60,350 nt of DNA. It comes from Candidatus Hermodarchaeota archaeon (GTDB lineage: Archaea; Asgardarchaeota; Hermodarchaeia; Hermodarchaeales; Hermodarchaeaceae). This document shows positions 16,961 through 25,926 of the stretch, one piece after another (the stretch's first letter is position 1; every line of letters begins with the position of its first letter). The notes under the pieces were generated by a model. That model saw only the letters and a list, made by a program, of their open reading frames with translations. It was not told where the DNA came from and did no database searches. The stretch is taken from assembly GCA_016839995.1 (NCBI GenBank), contig JAEOTD010000055.1, forward strand, positions 1 to 60,350, written 5' to 3'. The position numbers were made by a program, and so were the translations under genes.

Positions 16961-17893
16961 CTACTTCAGGATAGCCATCACTTTCTCTGCAATTATCATA
17001 GAATTAGCCCGTGACGCTTCATTGGTTTGTGCCCCGATATGGGGAGTTGATACTACGTTGGGAAGCGCAACAAGTTTTTCAAGCAAGGCATTACCAAACG
17101 GAGGTTCATCGGAAAACACGTCAATCCCTGCCCCACCTAGATGACCATCAACCAAACTCTGATAGAGCGCCTGCTCATTCACAATGCCTCCACGTGCCGT
17201 GTTAATCAAAATGGCTCCTTGTGGCATAGCAGTCAACTCTTTTTCTCCCACCAGTCCACGCGTCTGTGGAATTAAAGGTACATGTACTGTGAGAATATCA
17301 GATACAGAAACCAGCTCTTCAGCAGAAACAGAATTGACACCTAAGTCTTTCATAACTTCGATTCTCTGTGGAGCTAGATCGTATCCATAAACTGTCATCC
17401 CGAATGCTAATGCGCGTTTTGCAACTTCCTCACCAATGAGTCCAAACCCCCAAACTCCCATCCGTCGTCCACGCATCTCGCCTCCTTTACTGACTTTCTT
17501 TAACCATTCACCACGTCGAATACCTGAGTCTCCGAATGAAATTTTCCGTAATACGTTAAGAGCCAGTGCAAAAACCAACTCAGCAACAGATACTGAAGGT
17601 CCTTCAGGAGAATTGACCACTTGAATTCCCTTCTCCTTTGCCACTACTCGATCCACGTTATCTAGCCCCACGCCTGCCCGGGCAATCACTTTCAAAGACG
17701 TGCCAGCTTCAATTACCTCTTTTGTAACCTTGGTTCGACTCCGGACGACAATCGCATCAAAACCTTCGATTGTTCTTGTCAGCTGCTCCGGAGTAATATC
17801 CGTGTTAAGCTCGAGGTCGAACCCCGCATTGTTGAGTTGTTCAATAGCATCCTTGTGAATAGGATCTGCTACCAAGATACGGCCTTTGCCCAT
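16961..17893 (-). CDS. serA: D-3-phosphoglycerate dehydrogenase-like 2-hydroxyacid dehydrogenase
   Basis: An NAD-dependent oxidoreductase, probably the first step of serine synthesis. It has the Rossmann loop GFGLIG (about residues 152-157), the substrate Arg in IVVRSRTKVT/ARAGVGLDNVD, the catalytic Arg in NTARGGIVNE, Glu in DVFSDEPP and His in TPHIG. At 310 residues it ends after the catalytic core, without the ACT regulatory domain of longer SerA proteins. ATG 17893 is preceded by AGGTGA at 5 nt; a GTG at 17902 is less likely. Confidence 0.85.
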   Translation of the reverse strand: MGKGRILVADPIHKDAIEQLNNAGFDLELNTDITPEQLTRTIEGFDAIVVRSRTKVTKEVIEAGTSLKVIARAGVGLDNVDRVVAKEKGIQVVNSPEGPSVSVAELVFALALNVLRKISFGDSGIRRGEWLKKVSKGGEMRGRRMGVWGFGLIGEEVAKRALAFGMTVYGYDLAPQRIEVMKDLGVNSVSAEELVSVSDILTVHVPLIPQTRGLVGEKELTAMPQGAILINTARGGIVNEQALYQSLVDGHLGGAGIDVFSDEPPFGNALLEKLVALPNVVSTPHIGAQTNEASRANSMIIAEKVMAILK

Positions 17894-18021
17894 GTTTTTC
17901 ACCTAATTTTTTAGCTCTGCAAATGTACTTCCGTTGGTGTTGAAGTATTGGTAGTTGCGAATGCAGCAATCGCTGTCATTTATTTGTTATCGTTATTATT
18001 AGTTCATGGAGGTTACAGGCC

Positions 18022-19230
18022 TTGTTAATTGGAATTGTCGGCAAACCGTCATCAGGAAAAAGTACCTTTCTGAACGCAGCCTGTCGCACTGCCGCAAAGG
18101 TTGGAGCTTACCCCTTTACAACCATAGAACCTAATCCCGGTACCGCGTATGTTCGTGTCGAATGCCTTTGCCAAGAATTCGAAGTTACCTGTAATGCGAA
18201 AAATTCTGTGTGCCGTGACGGAGTACGCCTAATTCCCATCGAAATGCTCGATGTGGCAGGACTCGTTCCTGATGCTCACTTGGGAAGAGGGCGAGGTAAT
18301 AAATTCCTAGATGATCTTAGCCGTGCAGACGCGTTTATTCATGTGGTGGATACGTCTGGTTCCCTCGATGCAGAAGGCCGGGACGTCGAGTCAGGAACTT
18401 GGGACCCCCGCCAAGATGTCGAGTTCTTAGAACGAGAAATTAACATGTGGCTTGTCCAAATCCTCCATCGAGACTGGCGACGTCTTTCACGCAGAGCTGA
18501 AACTGAGAAATTGAAAATCACGTCCCTGTTAGGTGAAAAACTCTCCGGACTCCAGATTAGTGAGCTGGCAATTAAAACTGCAATTCGAGATGTGGAACTC
18601 CAAACAGACAAACCAGCATCATGGTCAGAGGAGGAACTGGAAAAGTTTGTTCAAAGACTTCGCCGCCGAGCAAAGCCAATGGTCATTGCTGCCAATAAGG
18701 TTGATCGTCCACAAGCGGCTAAGAATCTTGAAGGATTACAACAGCTGACCGATGAAACGGTTATTCCCTGTACTGCAGCGGGGGAATTTGCATTACGTAA
18801 TCTTAGTGAAAAGGGAGTAATCTCTTACCAACCAGGTGCATCCAATTTTGAAATCCTGACTCCCAAGGAGTTGGGTGAGACTGAACAATCCCAATTACAG
18901 CGATTACAGACAGAAATTTTAGACAAGTACGGTTCCACGGGAATCCAACAGGTTTTGAACACGGTCATCTTTGATGTGCTTCAACTGATTCCAGTCTATC
19001 CCGTAGAAGATGCAGGAAAGCTCTCAGACCATGATGGTAATATCCTTCCCGATGTTTATCTGGTTTCTAAAGGGACAACCGCGCGTCAACTTGCTTACAA
19101 GATTCATACGGATTTGGGAGATACCTTCATTCACGCTTTGGATGCCCGTACAAAAAAACGTCTTGCAGAAAACTATGAGCTGCAAGCCAATGATGTGATC
19201 CGTATTGTCGCAGCGGGCGCCACCCATTGA
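18022..19230 (+). CDS. YchF/Ola1-like TRAFAC GTPase with C-terminal TGS domain
   Basis: A ribosome-associated Obg-family P-loop NTPase (archaeal COG0012 form). G1 GKPSSGKST at residues 7-15, G3 DVAGLVPDAHLGRGRGNKFLDDL, and the NKVD motif are intact. A helical insert follows, and residues ~325-398 form a TGS domain (VYLVSKGTTARQLAYKIHTDLGD..). The start is TTG 18022, decided by a GGAGGT 8 nt upstream; the ATG at 18006 is out of frame. Confidence 0.88.
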   Translation: MLIGIVGKPSSGKSTFLNAACRTAAKVGAYPFTTIEPNPGTAYVRVECLCQEFEVTCNAKNSVCRDGVRLIPIEMLDVAGLVPDAHLGRGRGNKFLDDLSRADAFIHVVDTSGSLDAEGRDVESGTWDPRQDVEFLEREINMWLVQILHRDWRRLSRRAETEKLKITSLLGEKLSGLQISELAIKTAIRDVELQTDKPASWSEEELEKFVQRLRRRAKPMVIAANKVDRPQAAKNLEGLQQLTDETVIPCTAAGEFALRNLSEKGVISYQPGASNFEILTPKELGETEQSQLQRLQTEILDKYGSTGIQQVLNTVIFDVLQLIPVYPVEDAGKLSDHDGNILPDVYLVSKGTTARQLAYKIHTDLGDTFIHALDARTKKRLAENYELQANDVIRIVAAGATH

Positions 19231-19665
19231 CTATCGAGTCTCTCGCTCATAGTAACCCCAGATTTTCTTGGTGCCAAAACTTCGAAGTCCTTGAGCCTTT
19301 AATTGGTTCCGTAATTCCTTAGCGTGGTTCGGATTTATCTCCCCGCGTTTTTCCAAAAAATCAATTATTTCCAGTGCTTCATCTTCTGTGTTGCATCGCC
19401 GGAGAAAATCGATAATATCAGGTGAATAGCCAGAAAATCGATCTTCGTCGGTCCTCACCGGTTGGCGAGTTCGGTCGGTATCTTCCCAACGTACGCCGTC
19501 AATACGAACATCCGCTTTGGAAGATTGCATTTCATTCGCCAAATGGGGTAAATGCCCTAAGACCTTGTCTGTTAAATCCTCGCTTTCGGCATCTGTTACA
19601 TCTTTCTCTATATTGGAGGCAATGTCCGTAGTTTTCTTCGACTTTGATTTTCGTTTTGCACCCAT
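19231..19665 (-). CDS. DUF2095-like conserved archaeal protein
   Basis: A protein of unknown function. A disordered Lys/Ser/Asp-rich first half precedes a conserved C-terminal helical domain: DIIDFLRRCNTEDEALEIIDFLEKRGEI, then LRNQLKAQGLRSFGTKKIWGYYERE. That C-terminal block is what I recognise as the archaeal DUF2095 family. Its stop abuts the convergent ychF-like stop with no gap. Confidence 0.7.
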   Translation of the reverse strand: MGAKRKSKSKKTTDIASNIEKDVTDAESEDLTDKVLGHLPHLANEMQSSKADVRIDGVRWEDTDRTRQPVRTDEDRFSGYSPDIIDFLRRCNTEDEALEIIDFLEKRGEINPNHAKELRNQLKAQGLRSFGTKKIWGYYERETR

Positions 19666-19695
19666 ATTGTTACCTCAAACTAAGACAATGTTCGA

Positions 19696-21264
19696 TTACT
19701 GTTCAATTTTGGCAAACCGTCGCAATAAAGTATTACGATTGATGCCGACATCAATCCTATCCCATGCAAATGTTATATCTGCCGGATAATCCGCGGTTGC
19801 TAGGGTTTCCAAGTTTAGACCTTGGTGTTTTGCACATTGGAACCATGTACCTGCAGTAATTCCAGCCTGTTGCGCAACATCCAAAATTAGGGGAGCTAAG
19901 TCACTTGAACCCCGAGAGAGAGCCGCTTGTATGATGCCCCACCGCAGGATTGGTAAATCAAGCTGAATCCGTCCATAGCGACGAAGCTTCTCTAAGTGTT
20001 GAAATCGTTTCTTAAGGGTCTTAAGCGGCGTAAGTCCCAGCCATTGGTAGGGTGTATGTGGTTTAGGAATAAATGGTGTTACACTGACATGAATCCGGTG
20101 ACGCTTATCCGTGAGTGCAAGGAAATTGATGCAAAAATCTTGAATTGCCTGAATATCCTCATCCGATTCAGTTGGTAACCCAACCATGAAGTAGAGTTTG
20201 AATTGTGAAAACCCGGCTTCTATGGCAGATTCGAAAGTCTGTAGGAAAGTATCATCAGATATGGATTTTCCAATAAGTGAACGAAGCCGCTCAGAGCCCG
20301 CCTCAGGTGCAAAGGTAAGTGTACGTTGCCCTCCTTGAAAGATTACTGGGAAAATGTGATCGCCAGGAAGATCTGCACGCAGAGAAGGCACCGATAATTG
20401 ATGTCCAGCATTTACAATGGCGTAAAGGAGGGGGCTTAACTCAGAATGATCCACAAACCCAGAGGCCAACAATGCAATCTTTTCCACCACAGAGCAACGT
20501 GTTCCTTCATCAATAAGGTGCATTAATGTCTTCAGTGAACGTTCTCGTCGAGGGCTGCATTGGTAACTCGTCATGCAGAAATTACACCGCTGATCACAAC
20601 CCCGTGAGATTTCAACCAAGAGACTCTGACCAAAAGTTGGCTCAAGCTCTGAAGGGTAAGGTGGCTCAGGTATAATTTGGCAGACGGGATGAAAAGCAGA
20701 ATCTAAATCTGTGATATAAGCACGCTTTGCATGATCTCTCTTGGATAACAGGAAATGATTATCCAATTGAGCATCCAACTCGCCAGGCGTTCGTGCATCT
20801 ACTAAGGCAGCGAGGAGTTGAGACAATACAGGTTCAATATCCCCAATCTGCACAACATCAATGAAAGGCAACATGGGGAAAGGGTTCGACATTGCGCATG
20901 GTCCCCCCGCAATCACCCAAGGGCGTTGTCGATCTTTGGTGTAGGGGTGAATGCCTGACCGTACTAGCATCTCAACCGCATGCACAAAATCCGTTTCAAA
21001 TTGAAGGGAAAAGGCAATCACATCGAATTTTCCGAGGGGTTGTCCGGATTCAAGTGAACGAGGAACTTCACCGGGTACATAGAACACCCGTTCACAGGCC
21101 ACTGCTGGGTTGGCATTAAATTGCGCATATAGTAGATGAATTGCCAAACTCGTCATGCCTACACGATAGGCATTCGGGTAGCAGAGCGCTATACGAAGAC
21201 GAACCTTCCGCCAATCCTTTTGGACCGTATTTCGCTCACGAAGCTGTGTCGGCATGTCCATCAC
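19696..21264 (-). CDS. Radical SAM protein (B12-binding-like N-terminus)
   Basis: A predicted radical SAM enzyme. The cluster-binding motif is GCDQRCNFCMTSYQCSPRRERS (CxxxCxxC), followed by EAGSERLRSLIGKSISDD and KLYFMVGLPTESDEDI, both typical of the radical SAM barrel. The first ~180 residues resemble the cobalamin-binding/Rossmann domain of YgiQ/TIGR03960-like proteins (LRIALCYPNAYRVGMTSL). The substrate is unknown. GTG 21264 and ATG 21261 are adjacent candidate starts. Confidence 0.8.
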   Translation of the reverse strand: MMDMPTQLRERNTVQKDWRKVRLRIALCYPNAYRVGMTSLAIHLLYAQFNANPAVACERVFYVPGEVPRSLESGQPLGKFDVIAFSLQFETDFVHAVEMLVRSGIHPYTKDRQRPWVIAGGPCAMSNPFPMLPFIDVVQIGDIEPVLSQLLAALVDARTPGELDAQLDNHFLLSKRDHAKRAYITDLDSAFHPVCQIIPEPPYPSELEPTFGQSLLVEISRGCDQRCNFCMTSYQCSPRRERSLKTLMHLIDEGTRCSVVEKIALLASGFVDHSELSPLLYAIVNAGHQLSVPSLRADLPGDHIFPVIFQGGQRTLTFAPEAGSERLRSLIGKSISDDTFLQTFESAIEAGFSQFKLYFMVGLPTESDEDIQAIQDFCINFLALTDKRHRIHVSVTPFIPKPHTPYQWLGLTPLKTLKKRFQHLEKLRRYGRIQLDLPILRWGIIQAALSRGSSDLAPLILDVAQQAGITAGTWFQCAKHQGLNLETLATADYPADITFAWDRIDVGINRNTLLRRFAKIEQ

Positions 21265-21416
21265 ATTGTTCGAACCGTGTTCTCCAGACTACTACTTGGA
21301 TATATTCTCCTTCATAGCCCAGAATCCACGTTACTAAAACCTTCTGACTTGAAACGTTTTACGAGTGAAATGTCCCGTATTAGGGGAAGGAAAAAATGAA
21401 GAAATGAAATGGGTAT

Positions 21417-21701
21417 CTAATCACTGGAAAGTTGAACGAGGGAATGAAGAGAAGGAGATTCCACCGCAATCCGACCTTTCATTGCTTCTAGTTCTGCGAG
21501 GAAGGTCCTAAGAGCTTTAGCTCGTTTAAACACACGGACAATCCCTAATTCAGTGATGCGAAGAACTGCCACGCGATTCATGACTTCCACATAGATACCG
21601 CCTAGATACAGATCATGTTTCAGGAAGATTCGTCGCCCTGATTCATTCTCTACATTTCGAGCTTTCCAAAAACCCTGCCGCTGGAGTGTTCGAGCAAACA
21701 T
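21417..21701 (-). CDS. Unknown 94-residue protein
   Basis: I do not recognise this protein. The composition is protein-like: a beta-rich middle (DLYLGGIYVEVMNRVAVLRITELGIVRVFKR) followed by an amphipathic helix (AKALRTFLAELEAMKGR). There is no SD before the ATG; instead a perfect 6-bp inverted repeat abuts the start codon. It could be a small DNA- or RNA-binding protein, but nothing shows that directly. Confidence 0.5.
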   Translation of the reverse strand: MFARTLQRQGFWKARNVENESGRRIFLKHDLYLGGIYVEVMNRVAVLRITELGIVRVFKRAKALRTFLAELEAMKGRIAVESPSLHSLVQLSSD

Positions 21702-21722
21702 ACTAGCCAGACCCGTGCTAGT
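21702..21722. repeat. Inverted repeat abutting a start codon
   Basis: ACTAGC and GCTAGT, 9 nt apart, form a perfect 6-bp palindrome that ends immediately before the ATG of the 94-residue gene. It could be an operator or an mRNA hairpin at the 5' end. Confidence 0.45.
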
Positions 21723-21977
21723 AGGCGTTTCAATCGCTAATAAGCCTTACCGGTTCGCTTTTGCAGAAAACCGTTTTAAGTCGGTTTAATTTCAGAAGTA
21801 AACACCTAGCTTCGGCACCGACTTTCAAACCCTATACTTAAGCATAATTACTGAATCCGAGGTTGCATAAAAACCTCCTAATACCTCGATAACATGCGCG
21901 CGCATAAAGGCGGTATTATCACACTACCCTCTAGCCTACTTTTAGAAAACGTATAAAACTCTGAGCAGATAGCACTC
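21723..21977. other. Noncoding gap between the unknown gene and eS1
   Basis: About 255 nt without a supported gene. On the minus strand a GCTTATTAG element near 21740-21748 could be the TATA box of the 94-residue gene. An AAAAACC/GGTT stretch near 21867 lies downstream of eS1 and may contribute to termination. I see no tRNA or clear small RNA. Confidence 0.3.
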
Positions 21978-22571
21978 TTAGCTAGCTGCGGCTGCTGGCT
22001 GAGCAAGGAGTTTGCTCTTCCGGATTTCGCTTTTCCGCAACGGAAAGATGGTTTTCGCTTTGTTGTAGATGTCACTACCGATCTTGCCAAGAACACATTC
22101 TTGGATAAATGCATCAAAGTTGAGTTGTTTGGCTCGTTTGGCTACGATTTTTTGCATCACTTCTCGGATAGCCGATTGCTGAGTCGTCTTAGCTCTTCGA
22201 ACAGGGAATGCAATCGCATACACCCGAATTTCAAAACCGTCTTTGGTTGTCACATCAAAGATACCATCAATTCGACTGCTTCCGCGACGAACTAGACTAC
22301 GAAGGTAATCACGGGTAAAATCATGACCGGCAAAATGTGTATAGGCTTTGTCGCCTTTTACTTCGTTAATCTGAAAATACAGTTTGATATGGATTTGATT
22401 GAAATCTCCTGAGATGGCGTAAAGGGTGGTCTCAACTTTTCGACCCACCAAGATTTTTGCATTGGCGGCTGGGGTCTCCCCGATTTCTACATTTCCGAAT
22501 GAGGATGGGGCTACCATCATAAACCAGCGTTTTTCACGCCATTTGTCACGAACTCGAGATTGACGGCTCAT
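21978..22571 (-). CDS. rps3ae: Ribosomal protein eS1 (S3Ae)
   Basis: A small-subunit platform protein. The characteristic order is VRDKWREKRWFMMVAP, GRKVETTLYAISGDF and the conserved C-terminal half with IREVMQKIVAKRAKQLNFDAFIQECVLGKIGSDIYNKAKTIFPLR; 197 residues. It ends in a short alanine tail. It is the promoter-distal gene of the Kae1-Bud32-Ham1-uS15-RecJ-eS1 block. Confidence 0.96.
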   Translation of the reverse strand: MSRQSRVRDKWREKRWFMMVAPSSFGNVEIGETPAANAKILVGRKVETTLYAISGDFNQIHIKLYFQINEVKGDKAYTHFAGHDFTRDYLRSLVRRGSSRIDGIFDVTTKDGFEIRVYAIAFPVRRAKTTQQSAIREVMQKIVAKRAKQLNFDAFIQECVLGKIGSDIYNKAKTIFPLRKSEIRKSKLLAQPAAAAS

Positions 22572-22635
22572 AGTAAGTTACCTTTCATATTCTAGTCCTT
22601 TTTGGGTAACGCGTGAAGGGCAAAACCTGACGCGT

Positions 22636-24132
22636 CTATTTAATTGTTTCCTCATTCGCACTCTCCTCTGGTTGTGAGGTGACCTCTTTCATTCGCCCCA
22701 GTTGTTTTCGGAGAATACGCTGAATGATTTTCAAGAATTGGTCTTCTTGACCGCGAGGGATGGTTGCCCCAGCGGCGATGTTGTGACCTCCACCTTCGGA
22801 GCCGCTTCCTATTTCTGCGGAGGCTTCTTTCATAGCCTTGCCTAGGTCTGCTCCAGCTTCAACAATGCGCCGTATGGTTCGACCAGAGACTTTGACGCGT
22901 CCGTCGCGGGAATAAACAAAAGCAATAACGGGTTTGGACCAATCTAGGATCCGTGCATTCAAAGCCATTCCCGCAATTGAGCCCACAATCGTATCCGGAA
23001 TACGGTCTTTAGCATGGAAGGTTTGAATGAGTTGTAACTTCTGTATGGCCTCGGGATCATCTGTTAGCCATTGGAGACCCAAGGCTAGTTGTTCTCGGTA
23101 TTCCTTGAGAATCGTTTCGGCTTTACGTAACATGTTTTTCCGGTCACCCATACAAATGGCGACACCAATACCGCCTTGGTTGGATCTCCCCGTTGAATTA
23201 AGCAATGTTGAAAACATTCGCGCATCGCGCAGATAGCTCCCCTTTTCCTCTTGAACCATCGTGAAGACTACACCAACAAGGGATTGGGCTTCACGGGGTG
23301 GGATATTGTGTTTCAGCATATAGGTTACAAGTTCAGAGTTTAGTTTCCGTTTTTCTTCTTTTGCTAATGAAGCAATAGTTCGCCATTGTTCATCTTCTCG
23401 GAGTTCGATACCAAGGTCCGCGAGAAAATTGAGTGCGCCTTCGGGATCATTGCTAATTCCGGGAATATACGGATCACTACTATATTGCAAGGCTATGTGG
23501 ATGGGTCGGGTTTCTCGTCCGAAAATCCGCATGTCGATGGAGCGATCGACAACACCACTAGCGATGGCGTCTTCGATGATGATTTCCTTATTGAGACCCA
23601 CAAAGTCATGTTGCTTCCCACGGTCCTGAATATCCCCCAACGCACCTACAACTGCCAGTCCAGCCAAATCCCCATTAGAGCCGCCAAGATGTCGAGCAAC
23701 CAGATAAGAAACTCCTGCACCAGATATTTCATAGGTTGCGTCAAAACCATACTCGTGAGGGTTGACTTGGCGGATGTGTGATGGAACATCCTCCTTCCCT
23801 GGAGGATGATGATCTAAAATCACAATTTCTGAGCTTCCTAATGCGTCCTCTATAAGGGGTAATTGTCCGCTTCCTAAATCGCAGAATATGAATCGTTGAG
23901 AATCATCTTTAGCGATTTCATTCAGGTAGACTTGGTCAAGTTGCCGAACGATTCTGAGATGAAATGGGGTGTTTCGTCTTGTGAGAGCCGAGGCCATGAT
24001 GCCTGCGGCAGTAAGTCCATCTGCATCTAAGTGTGAGGTCAGAAAAATCGGGTCATTCGCTTCAATCCAGTCGCTGATGCGACCAGCAGCCGAATCTGCG
24101 ATTTCTAAAAGTCGATCCAGATCTTTTTTCAA
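22636..24132 (-). CDS. RecJ-like DHH exonuclease (archaeal GAN/RecJ family)
   Basis: A predicted single-strand-specific exonuclease related to bacterial RecJ and eukaryotic Cdc45; archaeal members bind GINS at the replication fork. It has SHLDADGLTAAGI (about residues 33-45), CDLGSGQ, ILDHHPPGKED with the DHH triad, and a C-terminal DHHA1 domain with GSGSEGGGHNIAAGATIP. The 498-residue length fits the family. Placement beside uS15 is common in archaea. Confidence 0.88.
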   Translation of the reverse strand: MKKDLDRLLEIADSAAGRISDWIEANDPIFLTSHLDADGLTAAGIMASALTRRNTPFHLRIVRQLDQVYLNEIAKDDSQRFIFCDLGSGQLPLIEDALGSSEIVILDHHPPGKEDVPSHIRQVNPHEYGFDATYEISGAGVSYLVARHLGGSNGDLAGLAVVGALGDIQDRGKQHDFVGLNKEIIIEDAIASGVVDRSIDMRIFGRETRPIHIALQYSSDPYIPGISNDPEGALNFLADLGIELREDEQWRTIASLAKEEKRKLNSELVTYMLKHNIPPREAQSLVGVVFTMVQEEKGSYLRDARMFSTLLNSTGRSNQGGIGVAICMGDRKNMLRKAETILKEYREQLALGLQWLTDDPEAIQKLQLIQTFHAKDRIPDTIVGSIAGMALNARILDWSKPVIAFVYSRDGRVKVSGRTIRRIVEAGADLGKAMKEASAEIGSGSEGGGHNIAAGATIPRGQEDQFLKIIQRILRKQLGRMKEVTSQPEESANEETIK

Positions 24133-24158
24133 GGAAATCAGCCAACAGCCCTCTACGC

Positions 24159-24614
24159 CTAGCGAATGAGGAGCGCGGCTTGCTCTGGTGTGTATCTCCA
24201 GTCTTGTGGGAGAACACCCTGTCGACGATAATATTTCACTAGGCGACGTATTTTACTCTCGATTAGACGGAGTCCATATCGGGAGTGAAGGTCCTTTTTC
24301 GAATCTTCAAGGTGCCTTCGAAGGGTAATGGCTCGACTGATAAGGTGAAAGAGATCTTCAGGTACACGTAACGCCTGCTCATTTTCGTTGAGAATCTGTG
24401 TGATAGTCTTTCCCGTAATTGCTTTGGCAAGTGGAATCCCATGTTGATCCCGGAGCTTCAATCCAATCATGGAAGGTTGGTGACCTTCTTTTGCTAGTTT
24501 CACGACAAGCTCTTCGACTTCTTCTGGTGTTCGTTGACACCAGTCAGGGGTTTCAAGCCGAATTGGGCGTTTGGAATGAGATTTGCCTTTTCGAGATGAA
24601 TGCATTCGAGCCAT
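24159..24614 (-). CDS. rps15: Ribosomal protein uS15
   Basis: A small-subunit protein with the archaeal/eukaryotic N-terminal extension. The start MARMHSSRKGKSHSKRP is the family hallmark and fixes the ATG at 24614 (151 residues); the open frame upstream to 24728 is not conserved. The core LRRHLEDSKKDLHSRYGLRLIESKIRRLVKYYRRQGVLP is the rRNA-binding part. Confidence 0.96.
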   Translation of the reverse strand: MARMHSSRKGKSHSKRPIRLETPDWCQRTPEEVEELVVKLAKEGHQPSMIGLKLRDQHGIPLAKAITGKTITQILNENEQALRVPEDLFHLISRAITLRRHLEDSKKDLHSRYGLRLIESKIRRLVKYYRRQGVLPQDWRYTPEQAALLIR

Positions 24615-24694
24615 TCTATACACCATATTGATGAGCAAGTTGGTGCCAAGCACCGGACAGCAGAAATGGACAACGCTATTTAATTCTATCTCTG

Positions 24695-25273
24695 TTATGT
24701 GGTCTCTGGTCCATACTTCAGGAACCACTGAACAAATTTGACTAAGGATTTCGCTCTGTGGGAGATTCGATTCTTAATTTCCTTTGATAATTCGGCATAT
24801 GTAGAACCATCACCTTCATCGGGGATGAAAATGGGGTCAAACCCCCATTCGGTTCCGCGAATTCGACGCGAAATTCGACCCATGGTTTCGCCTTCAAAGA
24901 GTTGTATTTCTCGATTTGGCTCACCATACGCGATGACACTCCGAAAAACCGCGACACGATTTTTCTCTCCTTCCATGACTTTGAGAATGCCAGGATTGTC
25001 AAGGGTTTTCAGAACATATGAGGAGTAGGGTCCGGGAAAGCCATTGAGATGATAGATGAACATGCCGGCATCTTCAACGAAAAGGGGTTGTTGAACCTGC
25101 TCTAGTGCCTGTTGACAGCTATGACGAGCGATTTCGTGTAAGGACTTCGATTGGATTTCTACGGGTCGTTCATGATACTGTTCTATCGTTATGCCAGCGC
25201 GTTTCATGATTTGTTGAGCTTCAGCGAATTTGTCTTTGTTTCCTGTGACAAACAGTAATGGAGAATGTGACAT
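24695..25273 (-). CDS. Non-canonical purine NTP pyrophosphatase (Ham1/RdgB)
   Basis: Hydrolyses XTP and dITP to monophosphates, cleansing the nucleotide pool. TGNKDKFAEAQ near the N-terminus, FVEDAGMFI, GFPGPYSSYV, GFDPIFIP and SHRAKS near the C-terminus are the conserved substrate-binding segments. ATG 25273 is preferred, with GGTGA 5 nt upstream; a GTG lies at 25282. Association with bud32 and kae1 is common in archaea. Confidence 0.93.
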   Translation of the reverse strand: MSHSPLLFVTGNKDKFAEAQQIMKRAGITIEQYHERPVEIQSKSLHEIARHSCQQALEQVQQPLFVEDAGMFIYHLNGFPGPYSSYVLKTLDNPGILKVMEGEKNRVAVFRSVIAYGEPNREIQLFEGETMGRISRRIRGTEWGFDPIFIPDEGDGSTYAELSKEIKNRISHRAKSLVKFVQWFLKYGPETT

Positions 25274-25278
25274 CGGAT

Positions 25279-25920
25279 TCACCGGATTCTCTCGGTGATA
25301 TAGCGTCCACGGCTTTCAATTGCGTCAACCTTCCGGAAAACGTCTGTGGTTCTCTTTCCGAAGGTTGTGCGGTATCCTTCTTTGAATGCACTATAACAAT
25401 CTTCCCAGTGGGGATAATGCGTGCTGAGCAGGGCTCGTCGAAGTAGATGTAAATCAGTGCCAAAGTCTTCAATATTCTGAGTGATTCCTGCAAGTCCGAA
25501 ATCGATGAAATAAATTACCTTTGGTGAACTCTGAATCATGTTTGAGGTTGTTAGATCACCATGGGTCACTTCATGTTGATGTAATAGAGCAACCGCTTTG
25601 CCGATTTCTTTAAACAGGCTCTGGCGCTTAGTCTTGGTTAGTTCGGGAATCAGTTCTTTGACTCGTTGACCCTCGATATACTCCATTATGATGGTTGCAT
25701 TCTCGACATCAATCTGATAGACAATGGGAGTGGCAACTCCGGCGTGGCGTGCGGAAGCGAGTAAGCGTGCTTCACGAATGGTGCGGTCGGTGCGGAGTTT
25801 TGCATCGATTTGGGGGAGTCGGTAAGGTTTGGGACGGCGGTGTTTTCGAATTACTGGGTGACCGTAGTAGTCTTCAAGGTAAAGTGATGCTTCGGCGCCT
25901 TTTGCAACTAGCTTGGACAT
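25279..25920 (-). CDS. bud32: KEOPS kinase/ATPase Bud32
   Basis: A small atypical kinase that supports Kae1 in t6A synthesis. All core motifs are seen: GAEASLYL (glycine-rich loop), the lysine in VIRKHR, EYIEGQ hinge, THGDLTTSNMI catalytic loop and FIDFGLA metal motif, and the basic C-terminal tail of the family. It is a separate gene directly downstream of kae1 (6-nt gap), not fused to it as in some Euryarchaeota. Confidence 0.94.
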   Translation of the reverse strand: MSKLVAKGAEASLYLEDYYGHPVIRKHRRPKPYRLPQIDAKLRTDRTIREARLLASARHAGVATPIVYQIDVENATIIMEYIEGQRVKELIPELTKTKRQSLFKEIGKAVALLHQHEVTHGDLTTSNMIQSSPKVIYFIDFGLAGITQNIEDFGTDLHLLRRALLSTHYPHWEDCYSAFKEGYRTTFGKRTTDVFRKVDAIESRGRYITERIR

Positions 25921-25926
25921 CACAAT

